Below the pieces are notes generated by a model. That model ran no database searches, was not told the origin of the DNA, and saw only the letters and a program-made list of their open reading frames with translations. Positions 39,201 to 51,359 of a stretch of 64,000 nt of DNA are shown in pieces. Source of the stretch: Laetiporus sulphureus 93-53 (taxonomy: Eukaryota; Basidiomycota; Agaricomycetes; Polyporales; Laetiporaceae). Position 1 is the first letter of the stretch. Each line of letters begins with the position of its first letter. The DNA lies in NCBI RefSeq assembly GCF_001632365.1, contig NW_024468525.1:294124-358123 (forward strand), in the 5' to 3' direction. A program made the translations under genes and the position numbers.

Positions 39201-40977
39201 GTCCTAATTGGACGATGTGTACTGCGTGGTCACTCATGCGTACATGCAGCCGATCCCTCTGGAGCTCTTGCTCGTTTCTGCACCCGACGACTTCCCGAAT
39301 ACGAAGCCGAAGGATCGAGAGAAGCAGAAACTCCTCAAGAACGCTCCTCATGCTCCTGTCATACCGTTGAAGGAAAGCAAGGGTGGCTTCTCCATCACGT
39401 TCATCCACCTCGGCCGCAAATACTACCAGATGACACTCTGGGCAAGCACTTACGTCAGCCAGCGCAAATGGGTGGAGCATATTCAGAAGCAGCAGGATAT
39501 GATGCGAGAAAGGAGTCTCGTCTTTCAGACAGTGACGATGAGCGAGGGCTTCTTCATCGGTCCAAATCGCGTGAACTGTGCTGCACCCTTCCGTGAGCCT
39601 TTCCGTTTGAAGTCTACATCCTCCACCTCACTGAAGGTGCTTTAGACAACGGTAGACGAGCAGTATATGGTACAGATGACGGCGTATATCTTTCAAACTT
39701 GTGGGAGGGCAATAGGGAGCCGACCAGAGTCTTAGCCCTTAACGATGTGTCGCAGCTTGACGTACTGGAGGACTACCAGCTGTTGATTGTTCTATCCGGT
39801 ACGGATTTTGCTAACGAGCGATTTGCGTGGCGGACTGACATGATAGTGCATAGAACGACAAGTCATTACGTTCCCTCTTGATGCTCTAGACTTGCAGGAT
39901 CCGATGGCCGGTATGAAGCGTGCAAAACGGATAGCGTCTCACATATCGTTCTTCAAGGCGGGTGTCTGTCTTGGGAAGACGCTTGTTTGCGTTGTCAAAG
40001 CCAGTCCCCTGTCGAGCACTATCAAGACACTCGAGCCGATTGATCAAAATATCCGTGGGCGGAGCAAGCCCACATTTAAGAAGCTCTTGCAAGGCGGGAA
40101 CGATACACTGCGCGTATTCAAGGCAGGTCGTATTATACGCTACACATCGTTATAGCTAATAGGTGTTATCGCAGGAATTCTATATTCCGGTGCAGTCCAG
40201 CTCGATCCATTTCCTCAAAACCAAGCTTTGTGTCGGGTGCACGAACGGTTTTGAGATTGTCGACCTGGAGACGCTTGATACTCAAGGCCTATTGGACCCT
40301 GCTGATCTGTCCTTGGACTTCGTCCGCAAGCGTGAAAACCTCCGTCCGCTTGCCATATATCGAATTGATAATGAATTCCTGCTTTGTTACGATGGTGCAC
40401 AGGCTCTCTTTTATGGGTCCCAAGTCATCGCTCACATTTGTTCGCAGAATTTGCGTTCTATGTCAACAAGAGTGGCTGGCGATCACGCAAAGACTTCATG
40501 GTCTACTGGGAAGGATACCCAACTGGTTTTGGTATGCTGTCGTTCCTTTGAGTGATGCCGCATGTTGATATTCTTTCAGCGCTACATTATCCTTACGTTC
40601 TTGCATTTGAGCCGACCTTCGTTGAAATACGACATGTTGAGACAGGGGCGATGTCGCAGATCATTCAAGGCAACAACCTTCGATGTCTGTTCGCCGACAC
40701 ACCGCCATCGACGACAAATTCTGCCGCGCAACATCAACAATACAATCCTTTCCAGCAGGGATATGGGAGTTACAACTCATATTCTCCTGTTTCACCGGCA
40801 GTGTATAGCGGGCGACCATCCATGAACGGCTATGCGCATCCGCCACCAGGAGTGCCATTCCCGAGCCCATACCAGTCGCGGCCGCAGCATTCGGCTGGTC
40901 GCGACGAGATCCTGATGGTGTCCGACGACCGCATCATGAGATTGCAGATGGCGACACCGCAGCAGCAGCATCCATAG
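36273..40977 (+). CDS. ROM2: Rho1 guanine-nucleotide exchange factor (ROM2-type)
   Basis: A large multi-exon protein. The N-terminal 370 codons are Pro/Ser/Gln-rich. A DEP domain follows (about 37405-37660, around LSRVAEAFKVRI to DAFDGREAVDLI), then the Cys-rich TDCYSPTCSRDQLCYS. The RhoGEF/DH domain spans about 38220-38960 (QEAINEVIYTERDFVRDM, YLTKPTTRLARYPLLLEAV), a PH domain about 39040-39520, and a CNH domain about 39640-40680. The C-terminus is Gln/Pro-rich. The first intron is 38100-38158. It activates Rho1 by GDP release, linking cell-wall stress sensors to glucan synthase and Pkc1. It acts at the plasma membrane. The order DEP-DH-PH-CNH is that of yeast Rom1/Rom2. Confidence 0.95.
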
Positions 40978-41598
40978 CCTGTGTGACTCCGGCTCTTCGG
41001 CTTGGTCCTCGTTACCATACGCTCTGGATGGCATTGGCTTTGACCCCTTACGACATATTGTGTTACTATATCGCTCCCGTCTCATCTACCCGTTTTTCGT
41101 ACGTACTGATTCACTTGGTCCGCCTTCTGCGCTGGCCACTATGTGAAAGTTCTTGCTCTTGTTGTTTGTCTACTCATCATTTCCAATTCTCCCACACAGC
41201 ATATATATCCTACCTGCATTTGTAGCCGAGATCATTGTTACGATACGCGCAGCTAACACATATTCGAGCACGATAGACTACCACATGCGCCATGCGTGAG
41301 ACTGCTGGTCTCGACGGAGTAACCGTCTGTGTAATCTGAGGAGTTGTGTTGGCGGCAACTTCAACGTACGGCACTGAGTCGAAGACTTCAAGGCAGAACC
41401 ACCGTGATGCAGACAACTGCGGACAGACCGGCCAGTTCGTTTGTCGCCGTATAAATCTTTGAATGACAATAGATGTTATCACTACCCAGCATTCAACGGG
41501 AAAGGAAAAAGAAACACCACGGTGTTTGGAGCATTTTCATGGCAGTTCAACTTCGCTGTTCACTGCTTGCCGAGCTAAGTATGTATGATCAAAACAAT
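40978..41598. other. Intergenic region, ROM2 3' flank to tRNA
   Basis: No coding or RNA gene was found before the tRNA. Several short TATA-like runs occur without a matching gene. Confidence 0.45.
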
Positions 41599-41686
41599 GG
41601 GCTTGACCGGGAGTCGAACCCGGGACCTCCTCCAAATAGTGTTGCTTACGCCCTAAGAAGGAATCATACCTCTAGACCATCAAGCC
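41599..41686 (-). tRNA. tRNA-Pro (AGG) with a 16-nt intron
   Basis: On the minus strand the acceptor arms GGCTTGA and TCAAGCC pair perfectly. The D region GGTCTAGAGGTATGATT is typical. The anticodon loop begins TTAGGG (anticodon AGG). The T arm is CCGGG-TTCGACT-CCCGG. The stem strand CCTTC pairs with GGAGG (one G-T pair) once the 16 nt at 41635-41650 are removed. That places an intron one base after the anticodon, the standard eukaryotic position. B-box GGTTCGACTCC is intact. The 3' CCA is not encoded, as usual. Confidence 0.93.
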
Positions 41687-41819
41687 GTTGAGAGACGCCG
41701 GCATGTGATATACAGAATAAGCGAAATCCCAAGAGGCGCCCACTACGTAAGCGACGCGTTTGGCTTGCGCGTCGCGCGGTAGGAGGCGCGTCTGACCCAA
41801 GTACTTCATCCTACACAAC

Positions 41820-43441
41820 ATGAGCGCACCACAAGCATCATCATCGGGAGGCGTTGACCAGCGCAGGCAGGATGCTCTCAAGACATATCGCGAGGTACGT
41901 ACGAGCATTTGCTTCAGTGACACATGCAGACTGACCGGTATTTCACCAGAAAATGCGTCAGCACGAGTCCAGCAGCCAGAGCCTGAAGAACCGTGAGTCT
42001 GCACTTGTGTTCCCTGCTGTTCGGTTGATTGATCTTAGACTCAGTCCGGTTTGCGCTAAGGGATTTGGAAAAGGACTATGCGAAGACAGAGGATGATATC
42101 AAGGCGGTACAATCTGTGGGGCAGATCATTGGAGAAGTAATGAAGCAGCTGGATGACGAGCGATGTGAGTATGGTTGGTCGATTCGACGACTGCAATACT
42201 TGACGGTTCATAGTCATTGTGAAGGCGTCGTCTGGACCTCGCTATGTCGTATCCTATCGCCCAACGTTGCCCGTGCAGAAGCTCAAGACAGGAACACGAG
42301 TTAGCCTCGATATGACAACACTCACAATCATGCGTATACTGCCAAGAGAAGTTGACCCATTAGTCTATAAGATGAGCTTGGAGGATCCCGGAGGCGCAAC
42401 CTTCGCAGGCATTGGCGGCTTGGGGGAGCAGGTCCGGGAGCTGCGAGAGGTACGAATGACTGTCCTTGTGCAAAGTGGAGCTTACGCCGTATCCGCAGGT
42501 CATTGAACTTCCTTTAACGAATCCAGAGCTGTTCCAACGTGTAGGTATCAGTCCACCCAAGGGTGTCCTCTTGTACGGCCCACCTGGTACAGGAAAGACG
42601 CTCTTGGCACGTGCTGTTGCAGCGACGTTGCAGACAAATTTCCTGAAGGTCGTCTCCTCTGCAATTGTCGACAAGTACATTGGCGAGTCGGCGCGCGTTG
42701 TTCGCGAGATGTTTGGCTACGCGAGGGAGCACGAGCCTTGCGTTATTTTCATGGATGAAATCGACGCGATTGGTGGGCGACGGTTCTCGGAGGGTACCAG
42801 TGCGGATCGAGAGATTCAACGGACACTTATGGAGGTAAGAGCTAATTTATATGTACCTTTCAGGTCTTTTGGCTTATGCTTCGAATTAGCTGCTGAACCA
42901 AATGGATGGCTTCGACTCTCTCGGGAAAACGAAGCTCATCATGGCCACAAATCGACCGGACACGCTAGACCCCGCGCTTCTTCGGCCTGGTCGGCTAGAC
43001 CGCAAAATCGAGATTCCGCTACCTAACGAGCAGGCTCGGCTAGAGATCCTCAAGATTCATGCCGCGCCGGTGAATAAAGGCGGCGATATTGACTATGAGG
43101 CCATCGTCAAGGCAGGTCTCCTGACTTTTTTTGTGTGAGAAGCGTGCAAACGTAGCGATGTCGTATTTAGCTTTCCGATGGATTCAACGGAGCCGACTTG
43201 AGGAACGTGGTTACAGAGTCCGGCATGTTCGCTATCCGGGATGACAGGCATGTATCAATTGTCTCGTTAGCTATTTACGTCTCATACTATTTGTTGTAGG
43301 GAATATGTCACACAAGAGGACTTGACGAAGGCGGCGCGCAAGGTGGGCGAGGCCAAGAAGCACGAGAGTAAGTTCACAATTTTTTATCGATTTGCATCCT
43401 CTCATTCTCTCCCTTCAGACAAGTTAGAGTACACCGCTTGA
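41820..43441 (+). CDS. RPT4: 26S proteasome regulatory ATPase Rpt4
   Basis: About nine exons. It is one of the six AAA ATPases of the 19S base, unfolding ubiquitinated proteins for the 20S core. The Walker A reads [16 protein letters not shown], Walker B is [15 protein letters not shown], and the arginine-finger region is [16 protein letters not shown]. The N-terminal coiled coil follows [11 protein letters not shown]. The [17 protein letters not shown] and [17 protein letters not shown] segments identify Rpt4/PSMC6 rather than its paralogues. The C-terminus is HENKLEYTA. One intron (43112-43170) starts with GC. The start at 41820 is 134 nt upstream of the divergently oriented tRNA-Pro 5' end. 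A frameshifted relic begins about 60 nt downstream. Confidence 0.95.
43112..43170 (+). other. GC-AG intron in RPT4
   Basis: AAG|GCAGGT ... ATTTAG gives a 59-nt phase-0 intron. It joins EAIVK to [12 protein letters not shown], an invariant AAA junction. The nearby GT (GCAG|GTCTCC) would break the frame. Confidence 0.75.
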
Positions 43442-43471
43442 GCATCGGCCTGGCTTTTCTCCATTACTGTA

Positions 43472-43944
43472 GTAAGACTCATGGACCTCGGATTTGACGT
43501 TTGCGTGTAATATTGCAGAGCCTTGGGAGGCTGCAAGAGACCAGTTCCCGTGCGGCCGACGATGATGCCGAAGCAGAATCAACGGAGTTCCGTTTACTGA
43601 CGGAAGAGTTCGTCAGCCTCATAGCAGCTATTGTGTGCGTTGTGATGACTACGCTGCAGCAGATTCAGTGGAAGGTGCTGTTCTATTTCTGTCCCATGAA
43701 AGTGCATTGAAGCATGTCAGCAAGCTAATGCCGGCGGGACCCCATGAGAATCAGAAAGGGGAGATTGCTATTTTTCACGCTGATGAGCGCTCGACCTTGT
43801 GCCCATGATCACGACGGCGGATTCTTATTTTGATCCAACACAGCCGGTCCTCCGAGAAGGTCGTTGACGGTCCCTTACCAGATGTTCATGCTCTATATTG
43901 AGGCCCATGTGAAGAATCGGGTCAATGCAGCGCTGAAGTGGTAG
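43472..43944 (+). pseudogene. Frameshifted relic of an unrecognised protein
   Basis: Coding-like stretches lie in successive shifted frames. After a 47-nt GTAAGA...GCAG intron-like segment comes SLGRLQETSSRAADDDAEA and TEEFVSLIAAI. Then, shifted near 43624, YCVRCDDYAAADSVEGAVLF and SALKHVSKLMPAGPHENQKG run on. After another shift near 43798 comes MITTADSYFDPTQPVLREG, and after a third, LYIEAHVKNRVNAALKW followed by TAG at 43942-43944. At least three indels are needed, and no GT-AG introns of usual size repair them. The composition is protein-like, so I read it as a recent relic of a C-terminal region. Its family is unknown, and a CxxC pair is visible. Confidence 0.45.
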
Positions 43945-44171
43945 TAACGGGTGCCATCCTCTATTGTCAGTGAGCCGCGCTCGCTATTGTCAATACTCTT
44001 ACATCGCAGCGGACAGGGCAGATGCTTCCGTGGTCGACAGATACAGGCCCGCCGTTGCCTAGCCTCCCGCGGCTGACTGTGACGCTGATCGATCGGTTTC
44101 AGCCACTGCGGGTATATAGGCCACAACGCAGTGAGTCCGCCTTACCCCGCCTTCGGTCGAATTCGCCTGCC

Positions 44172-47114
44172 ATGATTGGGCTGCCGGCGACGTTGCTTGC
44201 CCTCGTGGCGTCGACACTGGTTTCTCCGGCACGAGGCCAGATTTCCAGTAGCTGGCCGCAAGCATATCCGGGCATGCCAGAGGATAACTACAGCGCTGCT
44301 TGGCAGAGCTGTGAGTGTCATTCTGCTGCTGCGCGGAAACTGGTCTGATGCTGTCACGCTAGATTTCGAGGTCAAAGAGTCGCTGCCAAACGTGACGTGG
44401 AACCTCGGACGGAGCTTTGCAGGCAACATTGGTGTCCAGCGGGCTGGCCACCCTAATGACACATTGTTCTTCTGGGGTTTTGAAAAAGAGAGCGGATCTC
44501 TGACAGCTACTGCTGGCGACCGAAGCGACGAACCCTGGGGTATATGGCTAAACGGCGGGTAGGTACCATAATACCTTATAAACAAGAAATCCCTCAATTA
44601 TTTCTTATAGTCCTGGAGCAGCCAGTACTCTTGGGCTGCTTTACGAAGTATGTCTGCGCTCTTGCATAGATTGTGATGATTCTCAATATCGTCGGTTGCA
44701 GAATGGTCCTATCCACCTCTCTCCTAATTATTCGGTATATGAAAACGTGTATGGCTGGAACAGGCTTGCGGATTACTTCTGGATCGACCAGCCTGTGTAA
44801 GCTGTCCTGCAGATGTTAGCATCGTATGTGGCTGATGTCAGCCGCTTGATGTAGAGGGACAGGGTGGTCAACCGCTGATGATACTGGATTTGGTAAGGAT
44901 TGATTGACACTTCTGAATGTGTTAGAGGGGTTTAGCCAACTAGACGTTCATCAGTTTACGACGAAGACCAAGTGGGAACAGATTTCGTGAGTAATGCCAT
45001 GCGGGCTGAATGTGCTCTAGCGACTCACGCTCTTTTCATTTCAGATGGGCTTCTTGGAGAATCTTGTCCAAGTCTTCCCCAGTCTCAAGACACGACCCTT
45101 ATACCTTACCGGCGAGAGCTACGCTGGTATGTACATAGTGAGTCTTCCGTCTCCTACGGTGAAGCTATCGTTCCGATGGTCGAATCGAAAGCCCTACATC
45201 ACGAAAGCATACTTTGGCCTCTCCGACCCTCCCGTGAACCTGGTGAAGATTGCCATTGGTGACGGGACAGTTGGATCGGCTGTGGTTTATGAATACTTGC
45301 CGACGGTAAGGGTGAAATCACTTTCTTTTCCGAGCCCAGCTCCTAACGCGACACGCACTAGACAACCACGATACAGACGTATCCTCAGCTGATCGGATAC
45401 GATCCCGAAGTCTTTGAGTGGTTCAGGGAGCAGTACGTCCGTTGCCCCTGACAGCTCTCGGAATACTGACAACTGCTGCACCATTGTTACAGGGAGCACC
45501 TATGTGGGTACGACCTGAACTTCACGTATCCCCAAGACGGCCACTTTTCCGACCTGCAATTGATCTATCCGACCGATCCTGGACGAGCCGCCGAAGTGTA
45601 CTTGAACATGAAGAGTCGCAAATCCATCACGTCGAAGAGAGAGCTCATGATAGAAGGTCGGAGGCGCTATGGGAAGTCCAGCATACTGGCCAGGGATCGA
45701 GCGAACAATGTACGAAGAGAGATCGCCAAGCGTGACTTGATCGGCAGAGCAAACGGCACTATTGATCCGTGGTATGGGTGCTTCTTGTATGATGCGATGA
45801 TCGAGTATGCCCTCAACTTCACTTACCCCTGGAGTGCGTGACTGTGGTTTGTGCAAGGTTGGAAAGCTGAGCATCCCGAACAGATTACTATGGTGGCTTC
45901 GAAGACGGGAGCATTGTCGGTTTCGATGTATGTCCCTGGGCAATTCTCTTGGGAGGCTATCATTCTGATGCATCGCACGTTGCAGGTATATGACGTACCA
46001 GACGCTTTGAACCCTGAGATTCCTCTGGACGGAAGCTATTTTTACAATGGTCCGTCTGGTATTCTTCGTGGAAACCAGGTCTCCGCTTGATGTCGTTGTG
46101 CAGATCCCCAGACAGTAGCAGCTTTGCACGCTCCCACTAGCAAGCAATGGGTCGGCGAGATGGAGTACCCATTCCTAGGTGCGTCTAACTGTGATGTTAT
46201 CATGAGTGAGGTAATCAACGATGGACGATAGGCGGCGAGGATTATGAGGATCCTAGTGAGTCGCTGCTGATATCAATGAGTGTCAAGTCGCCTTGATAAC
46301 GCTTGTTCACAGGTGTCGAGTGAGTTTGTGCCCAGAATACGTGGATACCGCGATTGACAATCAGCATGATCAGACCGATGGCATTCTTGACTGAGTTGGC
46401 AACGAACGCATCAGAGCGCGGAGTCTCCGTCGTCCTTTACTCTGGAAACGATGACTCGCTCATCGCGCACCGGAGTACTCAAGGTCCGCCCCTCACTCGT
46501 GTTTGTTATGATGTGGCAGCTGACGTGCCGGAATGCAGTGGTCATCCAGGTTTGTCCGATAAGTCATCCTTGCCTTGCGACCGATACTGACGGCACCGCT
46601 TCTCAGAATACGACTTTCGGCGGTATCCAGGGCTTCACAGTACCACCAGGTACCCCTTGGTATGGAGATGATGGGAGCTTCGCAGGCATCGTCCACCAAG
46701 AACGAAATTGGACCTATTTGCTTTTCAAAGGAGCAGGGCATCTAGTTTCCGAAGACCAGCCAGCGAACGTAAGCAGGTCCTCTCCCTGCCTTCTCAATTG
46801 GGCTCATCCCTGCTCAGGCATACGTGTTCCTCCGTGAATTCATCCTGGGCGACAACCAAACCGGCTTTGTCGAAACGACCAGGGGACATAGCGAAGTAGT
46901 TGGAGGACAAGTCTCCTTGCTTGCCGCCGCCGTCCTGCCCGGCCAACCCGGGATCTACATCGGCTCAGGTGCGACACAGTCGACATATACGTTCCCGACG
47001 GCTACCATTGCAGCATGGGAGGACTACATCGTGACCGCGACCGCAACTGGTGATGTTGCGAAGGCAAGATCGGCATCCGGGGCGAGGCCAACTGCTAGGA
47101 TGAAATTTCCATGA
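44172..47114 (+). CDS. Secreted serine carboxypeptidase (S10)
   Basis: A gene of many exons. The N-terminus from 44172 (MIGLPATLLALVASTLVSP) is a signal peptide ending near ARGQ. Mature blocks are PWGIWLNGGPGAAST, WIDQPVGTGWSTADD, and the nucleophile motif LTGESYAG. The charge-relay Asp lies in VVLYSGNDDSLIAH and the His in FKGAGHLVSEDQP. All three catalytic residues of the S10 family are therefore present. It removes C-terminal residues from peptides in the acidic vacuole or outside the cell. The tail is long and rich in Ala, Thr and Ser, ending GARPTARMKFP. A GPI or linker role for the tail is possible but unproven. Confidence 0.9.
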
Positions 47115-47416
47115 TTCTCGTGACACTTGATAATTTATATTTTTGCGGACACCTGCGATGTTGTTGTGACTGGGTTCGATTACGATACTTCTAGTGACTT
47201 GCAGCTGGAACTGCGTATCCAAGCACTCGTGCCGTGTTGGTAACAGCACGTCATCCGTAGTGTGCGTTTGTCTCACGACCGAGTCAGGGGGCCAATCTTG
47301 CCATGAGGTGTATGCAGCATTTGATTGGAGCTTCGGCCCGTTAGAGCGTACGCTAGAAAGCAGCCTATAAGTCGCCATCCGCAGCAGGACGGAACAGCAA
47401 CCCACCGTGATCCACC

Positions 47417-47926
47417 ATGCCCGCGCTGAAGTTGATCACCGTCAATACTGCCCCGGAGCGCGCGAGGCGCCTCATTGGGCGCATAGTAGAGGACGTGAAG
47501 GACAGGTATACGATCGTACATCTGGACAATGTGGAAAGTGAGCTTGAAGGCGTCATTTTGCTGAGACTGTTGTTGATGCGTTGATCAGGGATTGAGGACG
47601 TGAAAGCTGCACTGGAGAGGGAGAAGCCCGATCTGTTGGTAAGTCTGCACGTAGTCCTGCAATGCACCCGATTGACAGTTGCGCAGTTCACAGCGTCCAT
47701 GTGGACACCCGAACAAGCTCAGGTGCGTGCGGTCGCTGCGCATTTCTGCCCTAGGGTTGATTTCTTGAAACGACAGGAAATCGTTGCCATCGCGAAGGAA
47801 ACTGTGCCAGGCATCAAGACGTTTAGCCTTCCGTATGGGTTCCAGGTTGAGAAAGGACCAGACGCAGTGGTAGAGTTCATAAAGGAGAAATTGCCCAGCA
47901 TAATAGAACCTGCTGAGGAAGTATGA
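47417..47926 (+). CDS. Small uncharacterised protein, about 118 aa
   Basis: Four exons give a clean frame: MPALKLITVNTAPERARRLI, VEDVKDRYTIVHLDNVERIE, then a segment spliced to FTASMWTPEQAQEIVAIAKE and PDAVVEFIKEKLPSIIEP, ending AEEV. Introns start GTGAGC, GTAAGT and GTGCGT, all in frame. The ATG at 47417 has CACC before it, a strong context. The layout suggests a small alpha/beta fold, but I recognise no family and assign no function. It lies between the carboxypeptidase and PSO2 genes, all on the plus strand. Confidence 0.65.
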
Positions 47927-48259
47927 CCGTAGCATACCGTGACGGCTGTCTGCCGTGCAATGGTCCATGTATTCGCGCAGCATTGTGTCGACTGTATATG
48001 GCAGTGATAATGTTCGAGCATCAATGATATCAATCACGTATGCGTATGCGTGGCCCGACGAGACAGCTAAACGTGAACCTTGGCCAGAGGCACTCACGCC
48101 ACAACCGCGCGGTTCCGGTCACAGTCACATCTTGAGCAATACCTTCAGCCACCGCCGCGTAGGCCGTGCATGTGTCCCGACCTCCAGAACACGTACGAGA
48201 GCCACTTGAATAGGCCGCACTCGATGGTTTGATAGGTATTAGTCTCCTAGGGTTGCGCA
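47927..48259. other. Short intergenic region before PSO2
   Basis: No ORF with a motif is present. It presumably carries the PSO2 promoter. Confidence 0.5.
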
Positions 48260-51086
48260 ATGGCAAAGAAACGAAAACCGGGTGTCACACTGCGCGCTGG
48301 GGCATCCTACACTTTGGATGATTTCTTCGGCTCAAAACCCAGTTCTTCACGTGCACAGAAGAAACAGAAGTTTCAAGGACATGTGTCGCGAGCTAAAGAT
48401 GAGGATGCGGTGCCAATGCGCCAGGTAGTAAGGCCAGAAGAGATCATAGTGGTAGATTCGGACGACGAGGTCGCTGAAATAGCTCGCACCGCGTATAATA
48501 CGTCTGCTTCCGGCAAAGGCGCTGCGAAACGCAACCTTCATCACCGTCGCGGAGAGGAGTTGATCACCTGCCATGCGGTCAAGTTGGAAGAGACTGTTCC
48601 TCGGCTACCTTCCCCTAGGTATCGCGCAGGGGAGGCAGCATCCTCCTTCGGACAACCATCTACCTTGCTACTTCCTGACAGCGCGCATTCTGGTATCGTC
48701 GACTCGAATGACTCTCTATTCGGTACCCCAGCGTTGTTGCTCCCATCAAGCTCGACAACGAACTCTGCAGAGCGGACGGACTGTTCTTCTGACTGCAGCT
48801 CCCGAGCAGGATCTATGGACGCCCCTATTGCGTCGCCTCCTGGCATTGACCCTGAAATCGATGGCGAATTTATCTCTTTGAACTCGGACGTTGAATGGGC
48901 CACTGGTGACGATGAAATGGTTCCCGGACATCCAGAAGTTGCAGCTGAGCTTGAAGAGGAAGAAGCAATCGACATAGATTTGACCATGGGGGATGAGGAG
49001 AGAGCTCGAACCGGAACATCTGACGAACGCGTCGAAATTTGTCCTCTTTGTGACTGCAAGCTTGAAGGCCTAAGTGAACGAGTGGGTCAGAGCAGCGAAG
49101 CGTTTTAATATGCGCTGACAGCCGCTTAAACAGGAGATTCATGAACACGTCAATGATTGCATAGACTCTATGGCGGACTCTTCTCTCAACAATTCAGGCT
49201 CTAAATACTTTCCTTCCGTACCTTCGAGATCTTCACAGCCACAATGGTCCTCAGAGGTTTCATGGCCTTCTGCTAGCACTTCTCACGTCAACGTCAAGGA
49301 AGAAGAAATTTCAACATCTCTCCGCTCTACAGGGGCATTCTCTATGCTCATGTCCTCATATAAAGAGAACGAAGCATGGAAAGAAGCTTCTGCCGCAGAC
49401 GATCGTAATTTCCGCCCGACGAAAGGAAATGGCGGACGGCGCAAGGCTCCATTTTACAAGATCATGCAGGGCATGCCCATCGCAGTGGACGCCTTCCGCT
49501 ACGGTACCATTCCTGGTGTCACAGCGTATTTTCTAACGTGCGTGCGTGCTGACGTGGCGGTCTGCTTGCACTGACCTCGTTCGATATTTAGACATGCTCA
49601 TTCTGACCATTACACTAACCTATCGTCTAACTGGAAAGCCGGGCCAATATATTGCTCTGAGGGCACGGCGAACCTGATTGTGCATATGCTGGCCGTGGAT
49701 CGCAAATGGGTGCACCCGCTGCCGATGGACGTTCCCACGGTCATCCCTAACACTGGCGGTGTCAGTGTTGCCCTTATTGAAGCTAATCACTGTGAGCACA
49801 GAGTCCTGTGCTCTTAGGCACTCACGATCTTACGTACGTTGGCTACTTCACAGGCCCTGGGTCATGTCTATTCCTTTTTGAAGGACGACAGACGGTCAAT
49901 GCAGGGGACAGCGTCTATAAGTCGCCCTTCGTCGGCTCATCCAGAATTTTTCGGTATCTGCATTGTGGTGATTTCCGCGCGTCTCCCCAGCATGTTATGC
50001 ACCCAGCAGTAAAGGGTAAGCGAATCGACCATGTCTATCTCGACACGACCTATCTTGACCCGAAGGTGCGCGTCATGCTTCGTCGTCTGAGAGATGTAGT
50101 ACTGACTCTCGAGAGTAGTACTGTTTTCCGCCACAGCCACAAGTAATCTCTGCATGTGCAGAGCTTGCGAAGAGAATTGTGTACGGCGAATCGTTGCACG
50201 ATGCAGACGATGTTGCCAAGACCAAGCGGAATCAGACAATGGACAGTTGGCTGATTGCACCAGAGAAGCAGGGTGAGCAGGAGAGCAAGCCGGGCAAAGT
50301 GCTCGTCGTTGTTGGGTAAGTTTGCGGTGATATTTCATATTGAAATAACACAGCTGAATATACGAGGCACGCAGGACATACTCTATCGGAAAGGAGCGTA
50401 TCGTAAAAGGTACCCCCTCGTATCATATTGAAGTCTAGCTGGGTCTCACGGAGGTAATTTGTAGCCATCGCTCGCACTCTGCAGACGAAGGTCTACTGCG
50501 ATTCGCGCAAGGCGGCAATCTTGCGCTGCCAGTCGGATCCAGAATTGCACGAACTGCTCACGAAGGATCCGTTGGAAGGTGGCGTACACCTAGTGCCCTT
50601 GGGCGTAATCGCTTCGGACAGGCTTAAGGAGTACGTTGGGCGGTTTAAAGGACACTATAGCAGGGCAGTAGGCTTTAGGCCGACCGGATGGACGTGGGTA
50701 TCATTTATTAACCGATGATGTTCAAAGCTTATGACCCGAACTTCTTTAGATACTCCGCCCCCGCTGGGACAGATTTGATGCCGGCTGTATCGACCATAAT
50801 TTCCCGCTCGCAGAGCCGCGCATTCACCCATGCGCAGCTCAATCCCACGAAGAACTCCTCGGCTGCGTTGCAGGTGTATGGAGTCCCTTACTCGGAACAC
50901 AGCTCATTCTTCGAGCTGACCTGTTTCGCGTTGTCGCTGGATTGGGCGAAGATGATTGCGACGGTCAACGTAGGAAGCGAGAACTCCCGGCGGAAAATGG
51001 ACAAGTGGATTGGGCGATGGGAGACGGAGCGAAAGAAACGTTCGAAAGGTGAAGTGGTGGGATGCAGGGCGGAGGACTATTGGTAG
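48260..51086 (+). CDS. PSO2: DNA interstrand-crosslink repair nuclease Pso2/Snm1
   Basis: About eight exons. Exon 1 encodes a long disordered acidic region, then half of a UBZ-type zinc finger, VEICPLCDCKLEGLSER. This is spliced to EIHEHVNDCID, completing the CC-HC ligands. The metallo-beta-lactamase/beta-CASP fold follows: YKIMQGMPIAVDAFRYG, the metal motif HAHSDHYTNLS, PGSCLFLFEG and LHCGDFRAS. HVYLDTTYLDPK comes next, with YGVPYSEHSSFFEL near the end (beta-CASP motif C). It is a 5'-3' exonuclease that digests past interstrand crosslinks in the nucleus. Ends and catalytic motifs are intact. It is tail-to-tail with the NRPS-like pseudogene. Confidence 0.93.
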
Positions 51087-51359
51087 CTATTTTCATTTGT
51101 CACATACTCTACACGGTGTGAGGAAGACGCGTTGTGCCGAGCTCACACAGTGTTTACGACCTCGAAAGTACGTGGCGCTGCTAAAAATCTGCTTTACAAA
51201 GCAATACAATACATGAGCAGCTTGCGCTTTGAGTACCATATTCCAATTGTTCTGGTCGGTCTTCACTTGCAGTTCAGCATTTGGCATTCACCTTGCTGGA
51301 ATTGACATTTGCGTATCTGCAAAGTCTTCATGAGACTAAGGCCCATGAGAAAATTTGAT

